From NCBI GenBank assembly GCA_037576195.1, contig CM075101.1, positions 39,432,001 through 39,496,000 on the forward strand: 64,000 nt of DNA. The letters are read 5' to 3'. Positions 44,041 through 58,200 of this stretch are shown one piece after another. A program made the translations under genes and the position numbers. The notes beneath the pieces were generated by a model, which worked only from the letters and a program-made list of their open reading frames with translations, was not told where the DNA came from and ran no database searches. Within the stretch, counting starts at the first letter, position 1, and every line of letters starts with the position of its first letter. The DNA is from Phytoseiulus persimilis. Taxonomy: Eukaryota > Arthropoda > Arachnida > Mesostigmata > Phytoseiidae.

Positions 44041-47000
44041 TTACTTGCATTGATAACACGCACTCACGCTGGCAGACACACTTTGAGATTCATCAGAGTT
44101 GTTTTCGGTCTCTGCAGACGCTCCTGTTCCATCGGCTTCCGGCTCAGGATCGTTTGTCCGCAGATTATTAACCTCCAGATCCTCTTCAGAGTTGTAACCC
44201 TCCTTCTTCCGGCCTGTGATTAGTCTCCCATCAACGCTGGAGTCCGCGTTGGAATCTTCGGTTTTTTTTCCTGACTTGCTTTGTTTATCCTCGGAATTCG
44301 GATACCATGAGTTTGAACTAGCTGATTGTTCATCGGATTCTGTTTCCTCACTCGACTGTTTCATGGATGTTCTCATCGCATCGAACAGACACGCACTTCC
44401 TCCCGAAATTTTCGTTTCCGCTGCTGAAGGCCCAGGCTCAAGCCTGAAGTCAACCGGATCCGAATCGCCGAAATCTTCACGGAATTCGGCGGCTCTATTC
44501 ATCGCGCTCGTGCGCTGACTTCCGCTTTTAGTGAAATCTGATTCGAATCTACGTAGAGACTCTGACTCGGTTTGGAACATCGATGACTTCTGTTCGAGTG
44601 CCACCACGGCCGCCTTCAAGTCCTTCGGTGAGCTGTTCGAGATTTCGTGAGGTTCCACCGCTCTCGCCCCTGCACTCGATCCTCGTTTTGAAGAGGCCGA
44701 GCTCCTGAATAACTTCGCTGTTTGCCTCTTAAAATTGGTTAAAACCGAGTTTAAGTCTGAACGCAGGGTTTTCGCGAACGTCGACTTCCCTTTCGACGAG
44801 ACGGATTTGCCGCCTACGCACTCGTTCGGAGCCCCGGGAACCCCGGGTGCAGGCACCGGAACGATACGGCCGGACTTCGGCTGAATCAATAGCGGGCTCG
44901 GACACCCTACTTCGCATTGTACATCTAGTGTCTTCGCAACGATCACAGACAGAGAATTCGGCTCCACCGACTCGGTTCTCTCCGGTGGAGGCTGCTCTTC
45001 TGGAATTGATGTGTGCCTCGTTTGAAGGTCTGGCGGATTCGTTGGAGGTCTCGGAACACCAACCGCTGCGGTCGAGGGGGTTGATTGGCCACCCGAATCT
45101 TCTGCATCATCTCGACGACTTGACTCCCAAACTCCTTGTTTGTACCGGAACCTCGCGACTTTCTCGTCGGGACACATCGGTGCTCGGAATATATCCGGTT
45201 CCTGTCCGGGACAATTCAGCTGGAACTGATGCGACAGAGGCCGACTTTTCGAGTGTTCTGTTCCTATGGTTGGTTTCAGCAGATCCCGTTTCGGATCCAG
45301 AGACTTCGCCCTCGACTTCATGAGTTCATCCTTGTATTTCATCAGCTTCTTCATCAAGCTCGCAATCGAGTTGCTATGTTCGATCGGCTGACTCGTCGGA
45401 CGACACTCCGCAGTCGCACACTCAGATTGCAGTGCTGCGGCGACAGCTGCAACATTCAAGTTCTTTTTCTGTGGATCTCGAGCTGCGTTGCGCACGATTT
45501 GAAATTCCTCGTCGAACAATTCCACTCCCACCCCGACTGGATGAGTCGACTCGTCCCACCTCCGCTGAGTTCTTCCCTCCGACGTTACCTGTTTTGACCG
45601 GGGATTTCGCATTTCTCCGAAAGGATTCGGTAAAGTTGGTTTCATGCCTGACGTCAGCTCCTGTATATCCTGATTGTGTGTTCGAGCTGCAAGCGACACC
45701 GAGCATCTAGATTCCACGGTCGAGAGCGACGGCGGCGGCGGCGGTGTAGGTGCTGAATCCTGGAAACTCGATTTGCTCGCAACCGACGTCTTCGCAGCCG
45801 CAGTATCTGCAGTTGGCTGGGTCGGCTCCAATCCACCTGCAAGAGGAGTTCGACCGAGTTCGTGTCCCTCCAAACGCTGGTTCAATGCGATCGTGCCAAT
45901 TGTAGCCAAGGACTCGGCTTGTGGCTCCTCGGCTGGATGGAGGGGTCCACCCAGGAAATCTGAACCCGAGACTTCTGAGACTGGAACCTCAGGTTCATCA
46001 ATCCCCAGCGCGGCTTCGATTTCTGGACTCGTCGTCTGTGTTTCCGGACCCGTCGATCGGACTTCCGCTGTAATTTCGTTCAGCTCGAGCTCGGTACTAA
46101 CCACTCTGGAAATCTGATCTGTTTCATGAACCACCGGTCGAGTCTCCGCAGCGGATGAGAAAGTTCTGAACTCCTTGGCACCGAGCGCTCCCGTCGTGGG
46201 ACGTCTCACCTCGGACCGAGGGGGCTCCTCTTGGATGGTGCTGGGGTAGCTGCTTTCGGAACGGATCTATTCGTGACTGGGTCCTCTTGCGGGCGACGCA
46301 CCGTTGCGGTTTCCACCCCAGCTGGCCGGACCTTTACAGATGGAGTGTGGTTCTGGTGAAAGGCTCTACGTGCATCGTTGGTGTTCCGATACTTAGCGAT
46401 GTCTGCTCGGACGATTCCGGTCAGAGACGACGTGAGTCTCGTATCTGACTCGCGATGTCTTGGGCGGGATGGGGGAGTTCCGAGGTCTGGTTCCGGCAGC
46501 TGTATGACAACCCTCCGATCTTTGGAGGCTGAAAACGCAGATTCCCCTGCAGAACCCTCAAGTTCTGAACGGAGTGATGGAGTGGGCGCCCCGGGTTCCA
46601 ATGTCTCACTTTCGAGCCTTGCAAGTGGAGACATGAATTCCAGAATTTCTGGGAGATGTATCGGATTCGCAGCTTCCTTTCTGGGCATCTCTGGATCCGT
46701 TTTCGATTCCACGACTCGAGTCCCACTGGAGTGCACTGCCTTGGATCTGGAGGTCACTAGCTTAGGGCTCATTGATCCTGATTCAGAGATCGTTTTCGAC
46801 TTCTTCGGATTCTGTCCGACTGCGCTCCGGGTTGATCCGCTTCCTCCGGTCCGCGTTTCGGGCTCCTGAAAAACTTCGTCAAGCTCTCGATGAAGCATAT
46901 TGGATTCTGAAATGAACCTGACTGAGCTGCCGGATTCTGCCTCCGAATGAACGCATTTCCCGGAGTTTTCCGGTTCTTCTGTGGCTTTCGCTACTTCAGA

Positions 47001-47861
47001 ACTTGAATTCGAAAACATCGATCGTGCCTTGCGCTTCCTAGTTCTCGGATCGATAGAAGAGTTCACCTTGGCGGGCTTGGAGTCGGTGATCATAGCAGGT
47101 TCAGTCCGCTCAAGAGTCTGACGCAATGTAATTTCCGAGCATTGCCCGACACTCGATACTCGTGTCACGGTTTCGTCAGTTCGGTTTCCTGCATCTCCTG
47201 TTCGGTGTTCCGGCTGTCTCGGTCTGCTCCCAACATCGGTTATGAATTCATCGATGCCTGGAGAAACCATGCTGACTCTCGAGGTCTTCATTAGTCTTGG
47301 TTGGGGCCCGAACGCCGTCCCAGCTCTGCTCATGGAGTTTTCTCCGGACACTGGAGCTCGGGACGAGTATTCCATTTCTCCGAATACGGTCATTGACGTG
47401 GCGGGCATGGTTTTGGCCGCCGGCCCCGAGGATCCAGTCTGTGAGTCGTCGCGCATAAGTCTCGGGTTCCGCACTCCCGAGCCAAGAGAAACGGAGCCGG
47501 GCTTCGGACACCGGAACGTCGAGCTTTTATACGAGCAGCCGGTTCCCTTCGGATACGGTTTCGTCTCTGGAGCGCGTCGGTTTTCCGGAGGGTTCGGACG
47601 CCCCGTCGCCGGACTCACCCAGAGTCTCCGGGCTCGCTGATGTTGCCCTTCTGAAAAGTCCACGTTCGACGTCGAGCGAGCCGGCGGCCTGTTCGGGTGG
47701 CTCGGTGGAACTTCAGTCGAACTCAGCGTTCCCTCCGGAGGTCTTGCGGCATCTGAGGTGGTGGACCTTGGATCACTCGATCCTGCATCTGGATTGCTGC
47801 CGGCCGTCTCAGAAGCAAACTCTACATTAGACACTTTCTCGCGGTCTCCATCGTCGGCCAT
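44041..47861 (-). CDS. Long Ser/Pro/Glu-rich disordered protein or N-terminal half of the Kelch protein
   Basis: Exon 47861-46210 starts MADDGDREKVSNVEFASE. A donor CCGAG|GTGAGA joins in phase to exon 46105-44041 (acceptor TTTCCAG). If it ends at its own stop (ACYQCK, 44041) it has 1238 residues. But AGC|GTGAGTG at 44068/44067 is a strong donor in phase with the Kelch exon at 43911, and the Kelch gene has no start of its own; the spliced product would be about 1859 residues. The region has no domain I recognise: Ser, Pro, Glu, Thr and Arg dominate, with a basic patch (DPRTRKRKARSMF) that could be a nuclear signal. Both readings may exist as alternative transcripts. As an extension it could act as a scaffold for a Kelch-type ligase adaptor; that is inference. 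Confidence 0.7.
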
Positions 47862-49235
47862 TTCCAAGTTTTTTCGGCGGAATGGCTGCAAGGAGTCGAG
47901 AGCTTCGTTGTCTCAGGACGGATAACGGACTCTCACGAAAAGTGGCACTATCTTCATTCGAGAGAGACATACAACTTTCAGGAAAGAGAGATCGGCCGTC
48001 ATTGGAAGGATCGGTATCTTGAACACAAGCTCCAATGAAAGGATGGAGCGGACCTTGGAATATGGGATATGTACAAATGCGGAGCCGAAATGTCCTCGAG
48101 AGCAGACGACTCGTGTGGACGAAGCTGCCGTGAGTGTTTGGACACGGGTTCTTTGAACTCTTGCTGGATAATCCGAACAGAAACGACGCATTGCGCCGAG
48201 TGCTTCTTTTTCACGGTCCGCTCTTCGACTACTGATTGATTGTTCGGAAGAGACTCTGACATGGTTTGCCCGCGATCCGCGGAAGATGAATCGAGCCAGA
48301 GACGGAGGTGGCTCTGTGGCTGACAGCATTTGCGACAGACTCGGAACCTTAATGCTATCGAGGCGTTCGAGGTCGTTGATCATCGACTACGCAGCAGCTT
48401 GGTCTAGCGGCCAGGTTCAAGCAGGAAACGAACACGCGTAGACAACGCCGCGAATTACAGGGCTATTATGAACGTTATATTCTCTGGTCTTTCCCACGGA
48501 AACTTTCATCGGAATTCTCCTGCTGAGAAATCGGTTCCAGTTTCAACCAGCTTCGAACTCCGTTCAGGTGGAACTCATAACAAAGACGCCGGATGGAACA
48601 CTGAAATCGGAGAAAATCGTCACCCTGTCACACTCGACCGACGGAGCTGTTACAGGGACCCTAACTCCTAATGACCTCCGATCTACGAAACTGTGGAAAG
48701 CGCCAATGTTGACGAATCCTTCCGATTCGGTATGACGGATTCGATGCGGAAGATCACCTTCAATCAGCAGGCGAAACCCTCTACTAGTTGAACTACTCCT
48801 GACCACTGTTTTGAGCAATGCTCCCGAAGAGTACTTGATGCAGACCATGTTCCTTTTACGGACTCCCTTGCGGGGAAGCTTTTCTCTTCCCATCGTTCCT
48901 GGAAACGGCGTGCCCACATTGAGTGGAACAGTGGAACCGAGGGAGTCTAGCCCGATCGCGGAGAAAGAATGCCACGAAGCTTGATTACGCGCTCATCAGG
49001 CTTTATTATCATCGCCCGCGAATGAATGCTCTCGTTCGTTCCCATAGCAGCAGTCGCCATGCTCCCTGATTTGTGAGCTACTACTCATATTGGATGGAAT
49101 CGCGCGCCGAGTGATTCCAGGGCTTGGAGAATAAATACTATTTACATGGCATCACATATCCGCATTCTCCCCAAGATTCACGGGTCGAGTTTGTGACGCG
49201 GTTCTTATCTCTCGCTCCCCCGTTTCGTTGGATGT
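47862..49235. other. Intergenic region between the disordered protein and the DM4/DM12 gene
   Basis: The only suggestive frame is 48383-47913 (-), starting MINDLERLDSIKVPSLSQML, which could be an upstream or alternative exon of the gene to its left, but no splice link is clear. The remainder shows no gene or repeat. It should contain the promoter of the long minus-strand gene. Confidence 0.35.
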
Positions 49236-50710
49236 TCAATCAGTCGGCTCGGTTTCCCGGTCGTGTTTCGCCGGAGTCGATGAGATCATTTTGAAGGCCG
49301 AGAAGAAACAATCGTAGTAGGGAGAGCAATCCCCAGAGCGCCCCGCCATCGCTGCCTTGTTGTAAGTTTTCATTTTTGGCATATTGTTCTTTGGTATCCT
49401 GAAACGAGAAAAGGTTCCCAATCAAATCTTCAAGCGGCCCTCGCAGCCATCCCACCTACTCTCGCCGATCGATCCGAACCGAATAACAACTTCGGTTGCT
49501 ACAAACCTCAAAACGAGGGAGACCATTTCGCCGAGCAAGCTCTCGTTCGCGTCTTGTGGAAACTTCTCGACCTCACAGATAGCTCGGAGGAGGCATCGTT
49601 TCGCCGGAACGCCCATCCTATCCAGAGAAGCGGTAAAACCTGGAGTGGATGAGTTCAGGGTGAGCGTTTGGCGTACTGAACTTCGAACCGTGAAACATTC
49701 TGCGAGTCCGTCCCAAGGCAAGAAGCCTGTCGTGACTCGTCTTCACGAATCCCAACGGGAGAAGCAAATGGATATCAGACAGTTTCCCAGGTTTGTTGAT
49801 GCACACTCACTGTCGTAGAGCTGCAATCTATCGGACACACTCTGGTGAGACTTCACTTTCCGGTTCTTCCTCCATTCCTCCATGGACTCTCTGTGTTGAC
49901 CGTCTTCGCTTCCTGTTTTCGATGGCGGCTTCTCTTCTGTATTGGAAGATGCGTCTGAGCGTTAGATCTCGTTCGATCATGAAGACCCGACATTCGGTGC
50001 GATCTTCATCCGCAGACGGCGTGAGTCCCTGTATTAATTTCTCGGGAGCTGCTCTAAATAGTCCAGATGTCTGACTGCCGGGATGAACCTTTTCTTCCGT
50101 CACGCGGTTTCTTCAGGAATATCGGGTATGGGTGATGCTCGGGTTCAGGCTCCTCGGCATTGAGTTCAAGTTCCAGCGGGAACCCTATCCCTGTCGACAT
50201 TGTAAGTGGGCCGCTCTCCGTGATGACCTGTAATCCAGGGAATCTTCCTTATTCACACAGATCCCCGCGGAGCTCACCCGAATCACAATTCGAAGCTGCG
50301 CCGTTTTGTGACTCCTCTCTGTCATGAAATCGATCTCCATGACTCGAGTTGTTTCGCCATACAGGAGAGGTGGAGGACGTCGGTGGTCTCCTCCATGATC
50401 CTTCGCGTCCTTCGATGTGAAACGAACAACTTACGTCCTAGACCGAGCCCGTGGCATGAGCTTTTGATTGGTCCACGGGTCCTCCTCAGTGGATGACTCG
50501 ATGTTCTTGGTTGTATTGTCTCATGAAACTACCTGATACTCTGGCGGTGTGGAAAGCAGTTTGGCCGAAGCATTAGCCGCTCCCTACCTTGAATTTGGGA
50601 GTGAACTCCACACTCATCGATGGGAAAGGGGGCTTGAAAATCCGAGACATTTCACCCATCTCGTGAGCACTCACAGAACTGAACACGAAAACGAGCGCGT
50701 AGTGTAACAT
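49236..50710 (-). CDS. DM4/DM12-family secreted protein, five exons
   Basis: Exons 50710-50588, 50227-50089, 49954-49811, 49639-49456 and 49398-49236 join in phase to 753 nt (250 residues). A signal peptide (MLHYALVFVFSSVSA) is followed by TMSTGIGFPLELELN, typical of the family's beta-rich first half, then a charged linker, then the diagnostic block LDRMGVPAKRCLLRAICE, ESLLGEMVSLVL, and the C-terminal Y-x2-A-x2-AGRSGDCSPYYDC motif. The Cys pattern (C...C, then C...C) is complete. The family is arthropod-specific, secreted and of unknown function. The linker exon was chosen because only this frame keeps phase on both sides and uses the strong GTGAGT donor at 49810. Confidence 0.85.
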
Positions 50711-53700
50711 CTTGATTTCGAATAGCATTGAACTGGTCTGCGGTGTGCGCGAGAACAACATGCTGCTTTAAACTTGCTACTTCCGACGCTGCAGTGAACA
50801 AGCGAGGTAAAGGAGGAAAAGTGAAAGCATGGCGATCGGTGTTCCATCCACTGAGCACGATGACGATTTCAATTTCTGAAGAGGTGGGCGAACGAAATTT
50901 CAGCACAACCCTTGAAGTTAGGTCGAATGAACGGTCTGTTTGTCGTATTAACCTCGGATTGAGCGGAAACTTCCCGATTTCGTTACAGAAATGCCATTTT
51001 CTGAGAAATTGTGAGACGGACATTGAGCCGGATCCGAGTTATCTTACTTTCAATGTGGACGGAAATCGGATTGACATGTTTTGTGAGCAGTTCCCCACTG
51101 AGGCCTAACTAACTCTTTTCTGACAGTTGTCGAGCTGGCGGGGTCTTTTCCTAAGCAACCTAGCGCTTCAATTCGCACACCGCAGCTGAAGAAAGGTGCG
51201 CCCCACTGGTGGCAGAGTTAGAGAACCGATGCTTTCATGTAGATACCACTAGGAATTTTAAACTTCGATTCCTCGAAATATGAATTGGACGCTAGTCCGA
51301 GCCGGAGGCTTCGATGACCACGAAACGCTCCGCTCCGAGGGCCACGACTCTCCGCCACAGCTTCGAGATTGAAGATTTTCAGTTCTTCCAACCTCTGCCG
51401 TGATCGGAAATTATCCGGAAAATTGTTGTTATGAGTTGCCCGTGAGCCCTGACATTTGATGGGGAGCAGCATGGTCAGGTTGAATTTTTTCCCCACCAGA
51501 ATGTTCTCCCGCCTGCCTGGATCGGAATTCACATCGGGCACATGGGAGCCTGTTCTGAGAGTCAGTCGAAGAGAAGTACGAAGTTCCTGTGCTCGTGGCT
51601 CGATAATCTCGTTTGAGATTGATTTCACCTCAATCATCACATGACGTCGATCGACTGCGCATTGAATCAACGGCTAGAGGAGAAGTCGCCGGGGGGCTAG
51701 CCGCGTCAGCAATCCAATGTGTGAAACGGGCGCGGACTGTTTCGCGCGGGAGAGCTGGCGCGAACGTTCAGGCTACCGGGAAAAACTGAGGTCCTTGTTC
51801 CATCGGCGGGCTGTCCGATATCGGTGATAACGAGCACGCCTACAACTCCGACACATGCGAGTCTTCCCCAATGTTCAACATATCCAAAAGTTGTTCCGAA
51901 CAACTCTCATCTGAGTCTGTGCGAAAGTCGATGTTCTTCGCGACGTTACCGTTACCGGGCTTCATACAGTACTGATGAGGAACATCACAAACACGGCGAT
52001 CGAGCAGATCAATTATCTCACAATGCGAGCTGGGGCTCTGTTCATCGAATTGCCAACAGTGAACTCCAGCTACAGTTCACGACAAGCTCCATGGGGAGAA
52101 AGTGGAGTGAGGTTCCCAAAGAGGTCGATATCGATCTCAAGAAGGGTTGGTCATCGGAGGTAGGCGAATATGGATGACAGGGTGTCCAATTCCGGATTTT
52201 AAGGAACGGCTTTAAACGGTTGCTGCCGTCATGAGAGACATCAGCTTTTGCCCCTGTGCTACATGAATCGCTTTTCTGTGAAAGCTTGGAGGATCGATTA
52301 TTGTGTTCTTGACTGCGTCCTGGATGCTTCACTTGCTATAAGCTGTGTGAACAAGCTTGAAAGCCCCGAAACTTACCAAAACCGGAGGGGACTTTTAAGT
52401 TACTCAAGAGCCTTCCGAACGCGATGACTTTCCTGAGGTCTTTGTTAAGGGCTAGGTGTCACGCGCATCGACAGTATACGTGGTTTCATCATACGCGGGA
52501 GCAGTCAGCCATACGAGAATGCTGCAGCAATGCCACGAACATTGTAAGAGTGTAATCAGATACTCTTCAGTTGTTATATGTTGGATCGGCGTTGCCCGGT
52601 AGCTTCAATGTCCGCGTCGAAACTTCCTACACCGGTGTGCAACATAAGTGCGAACGGCGTCACCGCTCCTGCGACCGTTCGACGCGCAATGCATGTCAGA
52701 GATCATTGCTGAGGCAATGCTCGCGGCTGCGTGTTCGTTCGGGCCCTCCGTCGGGTCAAGAGGTGAGGATTTGAGTACATTGTCGCTCCTCATGAATGGT
52801 ATGGAAGGAGCGGTGGCCAAGATGTTTCATGACCTTTCTGGAAGCAACAGCTGACGACCTCACTTGGAAAGGACACGACAGAAACAATCTGGATGTTCAT
52901 GCAGTCGAACATCAAATTGCCCATCGAGCTATCGGGATCATTGCATGCTCCATACGGATCCGGTCTTGGCGAATCCGCTGGAATCTGAGTTGAAGATACA
53001 CAACTTTCTTCAGGCTCCTACATTCATACTCCGAGCTCCTCCGAAACATGTTCGGAGACGCTGGGCAAGAGTCAACAGCTGTCGGCGTTTGCCATTCAGC
53101 GAAGACATTCCGATGCAAGTTGAAGAAGACATGATTCGAGAAGAGAACTGTTAGCAATGAATAGAAGGCCACTGGTTCGGAACATGCCGACCCTGCCAAG
53201 CGCCCGCCGAAGAAAGATGAGAACCGCCCCCTGCCTTGAATTCCTGCCTATCCCGTTGAATTGAGTGTTGGCGCCGGCCGCTCGCCTACCGACTTTATTC
53301 AAGTTCGTGTGAGCGCCTCCCATTCAGATTCGTGGCTGCGTGTTCTTCATCGATCCGAGCGAACATGACTTTGAAATCAGTCAAAGCCCCTGCTCCATCA
53401 CACGTGGAGGAGCCTCCCGTTGGGAGCGATTGAATGTTTCAGAGGGATTCCACACCCTGAAGACACGTTCGCCCCAGGATGCCGGAAGAGGTTGGCAAAA
53501 AGTCGATTCCGTCTTGACCATCCGTCATCTCTCATTCTGCAGCCAGGACTCGAACGCTGAGGCTCCAGCTGAGCAACTCGGGTTCCGTGCTATCCTGGAT
53601 TTCGAAGAACATTGTTTCGTTCAGCTCAAGATAAGTCAAACTGTCAGATGGATCATCAGAGGGCGGGACCCGAGTTTAAGAGAGGTTGACGGCCGCGAAT

Positions 53701-55256
53701 CATCACCGGTGCCTCAAACCGGTGCTTATCGGCACTAGATCTGAAGCTCAGAGAATGGAGCCCATGAAAAGGGTGAGTATGCCAAAGATGGAAACATTTG
53801 GCAAGTCGATCAGAGTGAAAGTATACTCCTCAAGTTCAAACAGCTCATTTATTTTCCTTTTGAGTATTTCCACCTTAAGAATCGTCACACAACGCACTCG
53901 TTTCTTTTCGACACGTTCATGTTAACGATTTCCTCGTTCTATCCTACGGATTTCTTCTCTACACTCTCATTTCAAAGTTTGGGACATTTGAATTTTCGCA
54001 TAGCTTTGCGTTACCATTTTGTGAACACTCGCTCCGGTCAAAGATTTCAGTCAAACCTCAACCCGTCCCGCTTGGTTTTTGTCGCAAAAGTAATACAGGC
54101 AAAATTAACGAGAAAAATCAAATGTTCGGCCATCATCAGAAACAACGATTCCAGCGCGACGAACTCGAGTAAAGCTTTCAGGATCTGATACCAGGATTTT
54201 CCGGGAGGCGAAGTTCCCAGAACCGCTTCAGATGCTTGGACTGCAGGTGCCTCTGAACACTTGAGGACCGCGAGTAACGATAAACCAAGGAAAAAAAAAG
54301 AGAGAAAACCGCACGATCCCGCTCCGAATTCTCGCCAACCCCCATTTATGTACCGGATTTCGACAAGGAGGGCAACGCGTCTAAAACAGAAATAACTACA
54401 TCACTGAAAGAAATGCCAACAATCCGACAAAGCACATAAACTTACAACGCTCAGCAAGGATGATTTTCCAAAACGACATCTGACATAAATACTTTTGTTC
54501 CCATTCTCAATTCATCATCCGGGCAACGGAAGAACGACGAGGAGTTGACTGCGAGACGGAGCTTGCGTGTCACAAACTTCTCCGACGCAACATTCTATCT
54601 TCCCCCAGCGTTTTCCACTTCTCATCATTCACCAGCGAGCAAGCGAATAAATAATCACACAAAATATCGAGTCATGCGAATACTAAACACCTCAGGCTTA
54701 ATATTGATCTTGATGATAATCGAAGTGATGACGGTGGATTTAGAGTCTAGAGATATCCCAACCCTGCATATAACCGGCGTTTCATGCCAAGGTCTCTTTT
54801 TACCAAGGAAACCCATGGCGTTGGCTCTGGATCCAGGCCCGAACACTGAAAAGCTTCCGACCCAAGCCCGCGAACACGTGCTTTTGTACGATATCTTTTC
54901 CTTCGTCTCCTACACCTTCGCCAGATCTGCTCGGCTTTGGATTTTACAATGAATGAATGGATGAAGATGGGGTACCAAGATACACGTCTCTTGTTCTTAA
55001 GTAAGTTTTCGAAGGAGAGAGGGAATGACGGAGGCCACTCTGACAGATTTAGTCGATGACCTACCCCAAACGACCCCATCCGGAAGTTGGAAGCGAGTAA
55101 CAGGTGGCGCTCCAAGGCGGTCGTTCGATTCCGAGGGGTTGAGGTTTCTCCGAGATTGGATGCTTCCGATGTTTCCGGTCGTAATCATCATTCATTCGCT
55201 CTCTATTCAGAGACGACCTCCCGGAAAGGTGCCATGTGAGATCAGGCTGAATGGAT
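50711..55256. other. Long stretch with weak ORFs between the DM4/DM12 gene and TMEM131
   Basis: Candidates only. 50728-51108 (+) and 51670-51218 (-) are open with plausible composition; the latter has a stretch (GRRENILVGKKFNLTMLL) faintly like a zona pellucida domain. 52693-52854 (+) is a 53-residue ATG ORF (MSEIIAEAMLAAACSFG). 53739-54540 shows no gene and is AT-richer than its surroundings. None has a recognisable family or complete splice structure. Confidence 0.3.
54675..54952 (+). CDS. Putative small secreted ORF
   Basis: A 92-residue ATG ORF beginning MRILNTSGLILILMIIEVM, a good signal-peptide shape, followed by ESRDIPTLHITGVSCQG. One cysteine, no repeats, no known motif. It could be a single-exon peptide gene or chance. 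Antisense frames over the same DNA are also open, which lowers confidence. Confidence 0.3.
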
Positions 55257-58200
55257 CTATTGGTTTTTTTTCACGACGCGATTGGGCGCAAAAGCCCTGA
55301 ACGATGGGAGGGACAGCATATGGCTCTGGAAGGGTGTCCACGGCGTACCGATCGGTGACGGAAACAGGGGAGGCTCCGCGGAGCCGGACTGGGCAGACGT
55401 CCAAACACCGGTACCTGTCGGGGAAGCAAACCGTCATGCCCATGAGTTCTAGTAGCAGATTCAGCCCGAATGGCCCGATTCTGTCCGATCATCATTCGCC
55501 TCAATTCAAGAGATCCGCTCACCAGTATAGCTATAGTCGTTCGTTGGAGACATTGTCGGTGGATTGAGCTGAGCAGAGGGATGCATGAGGTGCGATCGGG
55601 GCACCGGATGTAGCTGTTCCTGGTGCTGCTGTTGTTGCTGCGGCTGATGCAGATGCTGCATCTGCGAAGGCTGCTGATGGTTCCAGGCCCTCCTTTGTTG
55701 CTGATCGAATTCTCGCTCGCGCCTCTCACGCTCTGGATCTCGGTCGGGTGTTCTGCGCAGGAACACCGGGTACACCGTTGAAGGTGGAGCCGCTGCAGCG
55801 ACAGCGGCAGACGAGCCAGGGTTGCTCATCCAAGAGCTCTCTGCTCCCCAAACCTGTAAGGGAACACCGTCTTGAAACTCCGAACTGACGCGAGCGCGCC
55901 GTTTCCCCAACCTTCCCATGCCGTCGCTTCGATCCGCGGAGAGATGTCCTCCGGGGCGAAACTTACTTGACAAGCCGGCGAACTGCTGCTCCGACTGGCG
56001 TTCCCGCTCGCTGTGGACGTGCTGTTCTGGTTCGAAGACACCCAATGCATCGAGCTCCGGTCGTCCCTGTCCGAGGAAGGAATGACCGAGTCGATGATGC
56101 TCCTGATTAACGGTGCCATCTCTTGCTCCTCGCTCTGGTCGGTTCCGATACCTGATGACTTCGAGCTCAGAGTGGAAGGAGTTGCCGAAGACGGAGAAGG
56201 AGAGGACGACGATGAGGGGGAAGATGAAGACGCTACAGATGATGATGCGGCACCCTGCAAACCGTGCAGTCTACCGAAACTCCTGTCGCCGCCGCCGCCG
56301 CCGCTCATGTTTCCGAAACCACTCATGTAGCTGACCGCGGTAGTCTGAGTTGGTCCCGGTGGGCATGCGCCGTAAGGTTTCAAGCCGAATCCCGGTGGGG
56401 GATTTCCACGCCTCGCGGCCCCGAACTGGTTCTTGGTTCTGGCGACGTCGTTGCCGGTCTTGACGCTGCTGTGACCGCCGATGTTGTTGTTGGACTTGTT
56501 GTTACCGGATACGACCGCGGAATAACTTACGTTGGCAACCGTGGCAGCTGCAGCGGTGGAGCTCGAACCGCCGCTGTGATCGCCGAGAACGGCCATATTT
56601 CCAACTTTGCTCTTGGAATTGCAGATGTCGCTGATGACTCCCACTTTACTGGGCTGCTGCGATTGCTTGATATTCTTATCGGTGTCCGTGTTCTTGTTGA
56701 TGTTATTGCTGTGGATGCTACCGATGTTGCTTTTCGCAGTTTTGCCGTTGGGGTTGTATTTGGCCCCCGAGTTCAGAGAGCTCAGATCGGTGAGAATGTT
56801 CACCGAGCCTGTCGGGCGACCGACTTGCTGTTGCTGTGGAACGTTCTGGCGCTGATCCACACCCAGACCGCTGCCTGCCAAGTTGTCTGACGGGTTGCCC
56901 GTCGGTGAGTTCGGTGGGTTGAAGGTGTTGTTGTTCATGAAGCACTTGGAGCCGAAGTCGTTGCTGTTCGCGTCGCCGTTGGCGTTGTTGAAGTTGTTCA
57001 GAATGCTGTTGATGCCGTCGCAGAGGCTTCGATCCATGAACGACGAGTTCGCGTTGTTGCCCAGGACGTTCTTTCCGTCGGACGTCAGACAGTTGCTGAG
57101 AGTAGCGCCCCCATTCAAGCAGGTGCTGATGTTGTTCAGAATTGAATTGCTGTTGTTCATCGAGCTGATGATCGAGTTGGCGGCAAGGTTCCCTCCCGCC
57201 TCGAACCCGCCACCCAGCCCTCCGAAATTCCCGTTGACGAACTCTTCCTTGCGGGTGCCGCCCGCACCGGTCGAGCTGGAAATTCCCGCTGCGGAGGCGT
57301 CGCTGTTTCCCACAATCACATCGCTGCTCGGACTGCTGCTGGCGATGCTGCGGCAACTCATGTTGCTGACACTGCTGTGGCCGGCGCTGCTGTTACTGCG
57401 ACTCAGATCACTGGTTTCGGGGTTGCTGGCCGCAGAGCTCTCGATCCTGGAGGCGTTGATCTCGTCCCTCGACCCATAACTCAGCTCTCCGCCGAGCAAG
57501 TTACTCCTTGATATGTCAACAACCGAACCCGCGCTGCCCATTCTCGGAAGAGAGCTTCTCTTGGTCGCGGTCAAGCTCCCGCCGCCGTTGGCGAGGATGT
57601 CGAACGATTGGTCTTCGTCCTCGATGTAGAGCTTTCCGTCAAACCGCAGGGTGTCCTCTTCCTCGAAGTCGTGTTGTTCGTCCGGCTTGGGGCTGTTGCT
57701 CTCGCTCTCGACGTCCGAGGCCTGAGCGCTGCTCACCGTGCTGCTCGTGTTCGTGGGCCTCGTCAAGGCCGTCGAGCCACGCGGAGGGAGGCCGTCCTGG
57801 ATCGGCGACGACATGCGGTCCGAGCTCAGGCCCGAGGTCAGGCTCGTGGTGACGCGACTCGCAGCGCTTGATATGACGGCGCTCGAGAAACTGTAAATCG
57901 GTTTCGTCCACGCCATGGGGAAAGGAACTGTCGAGTTGTCGGCCTTCGGATTGTTCGTGTTTGACTCGCGGGCAGCAGCACTCTTCGACGCGGAGTTGAA
58001 ACTCGGCCAGGAGAAGGCTGATTGGAAAGGAGCCGCCGAGTTGGCTGCGAAAGTGTCCGGGGATCCACCGGCGGCCCCATTCGGAGAAACTTTGGTTGGA
58101 GCTTCTCCTCTGCTATAGTTTGTCTGGGCTGTGGTCGAACTGGTTCTGTTCACAGAATTGCTGACGGCGTTTCCTGACTTCCCTGCCGGCATTGATCTTG

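Noticed and set aside
44216..47640. Plus-strand ORFs opposite the disordered protein
   Set aside because: Antisense shadows of a low-complexity reading frame; no signal, domain or splice sites.
48400..48430. tRNA-like A box (TGGTCTAGCGG) followed by GGTTCAAG
   Set aside because: The second box is only a few bases away and no acceptor, anticodon or T stems can be drawn.
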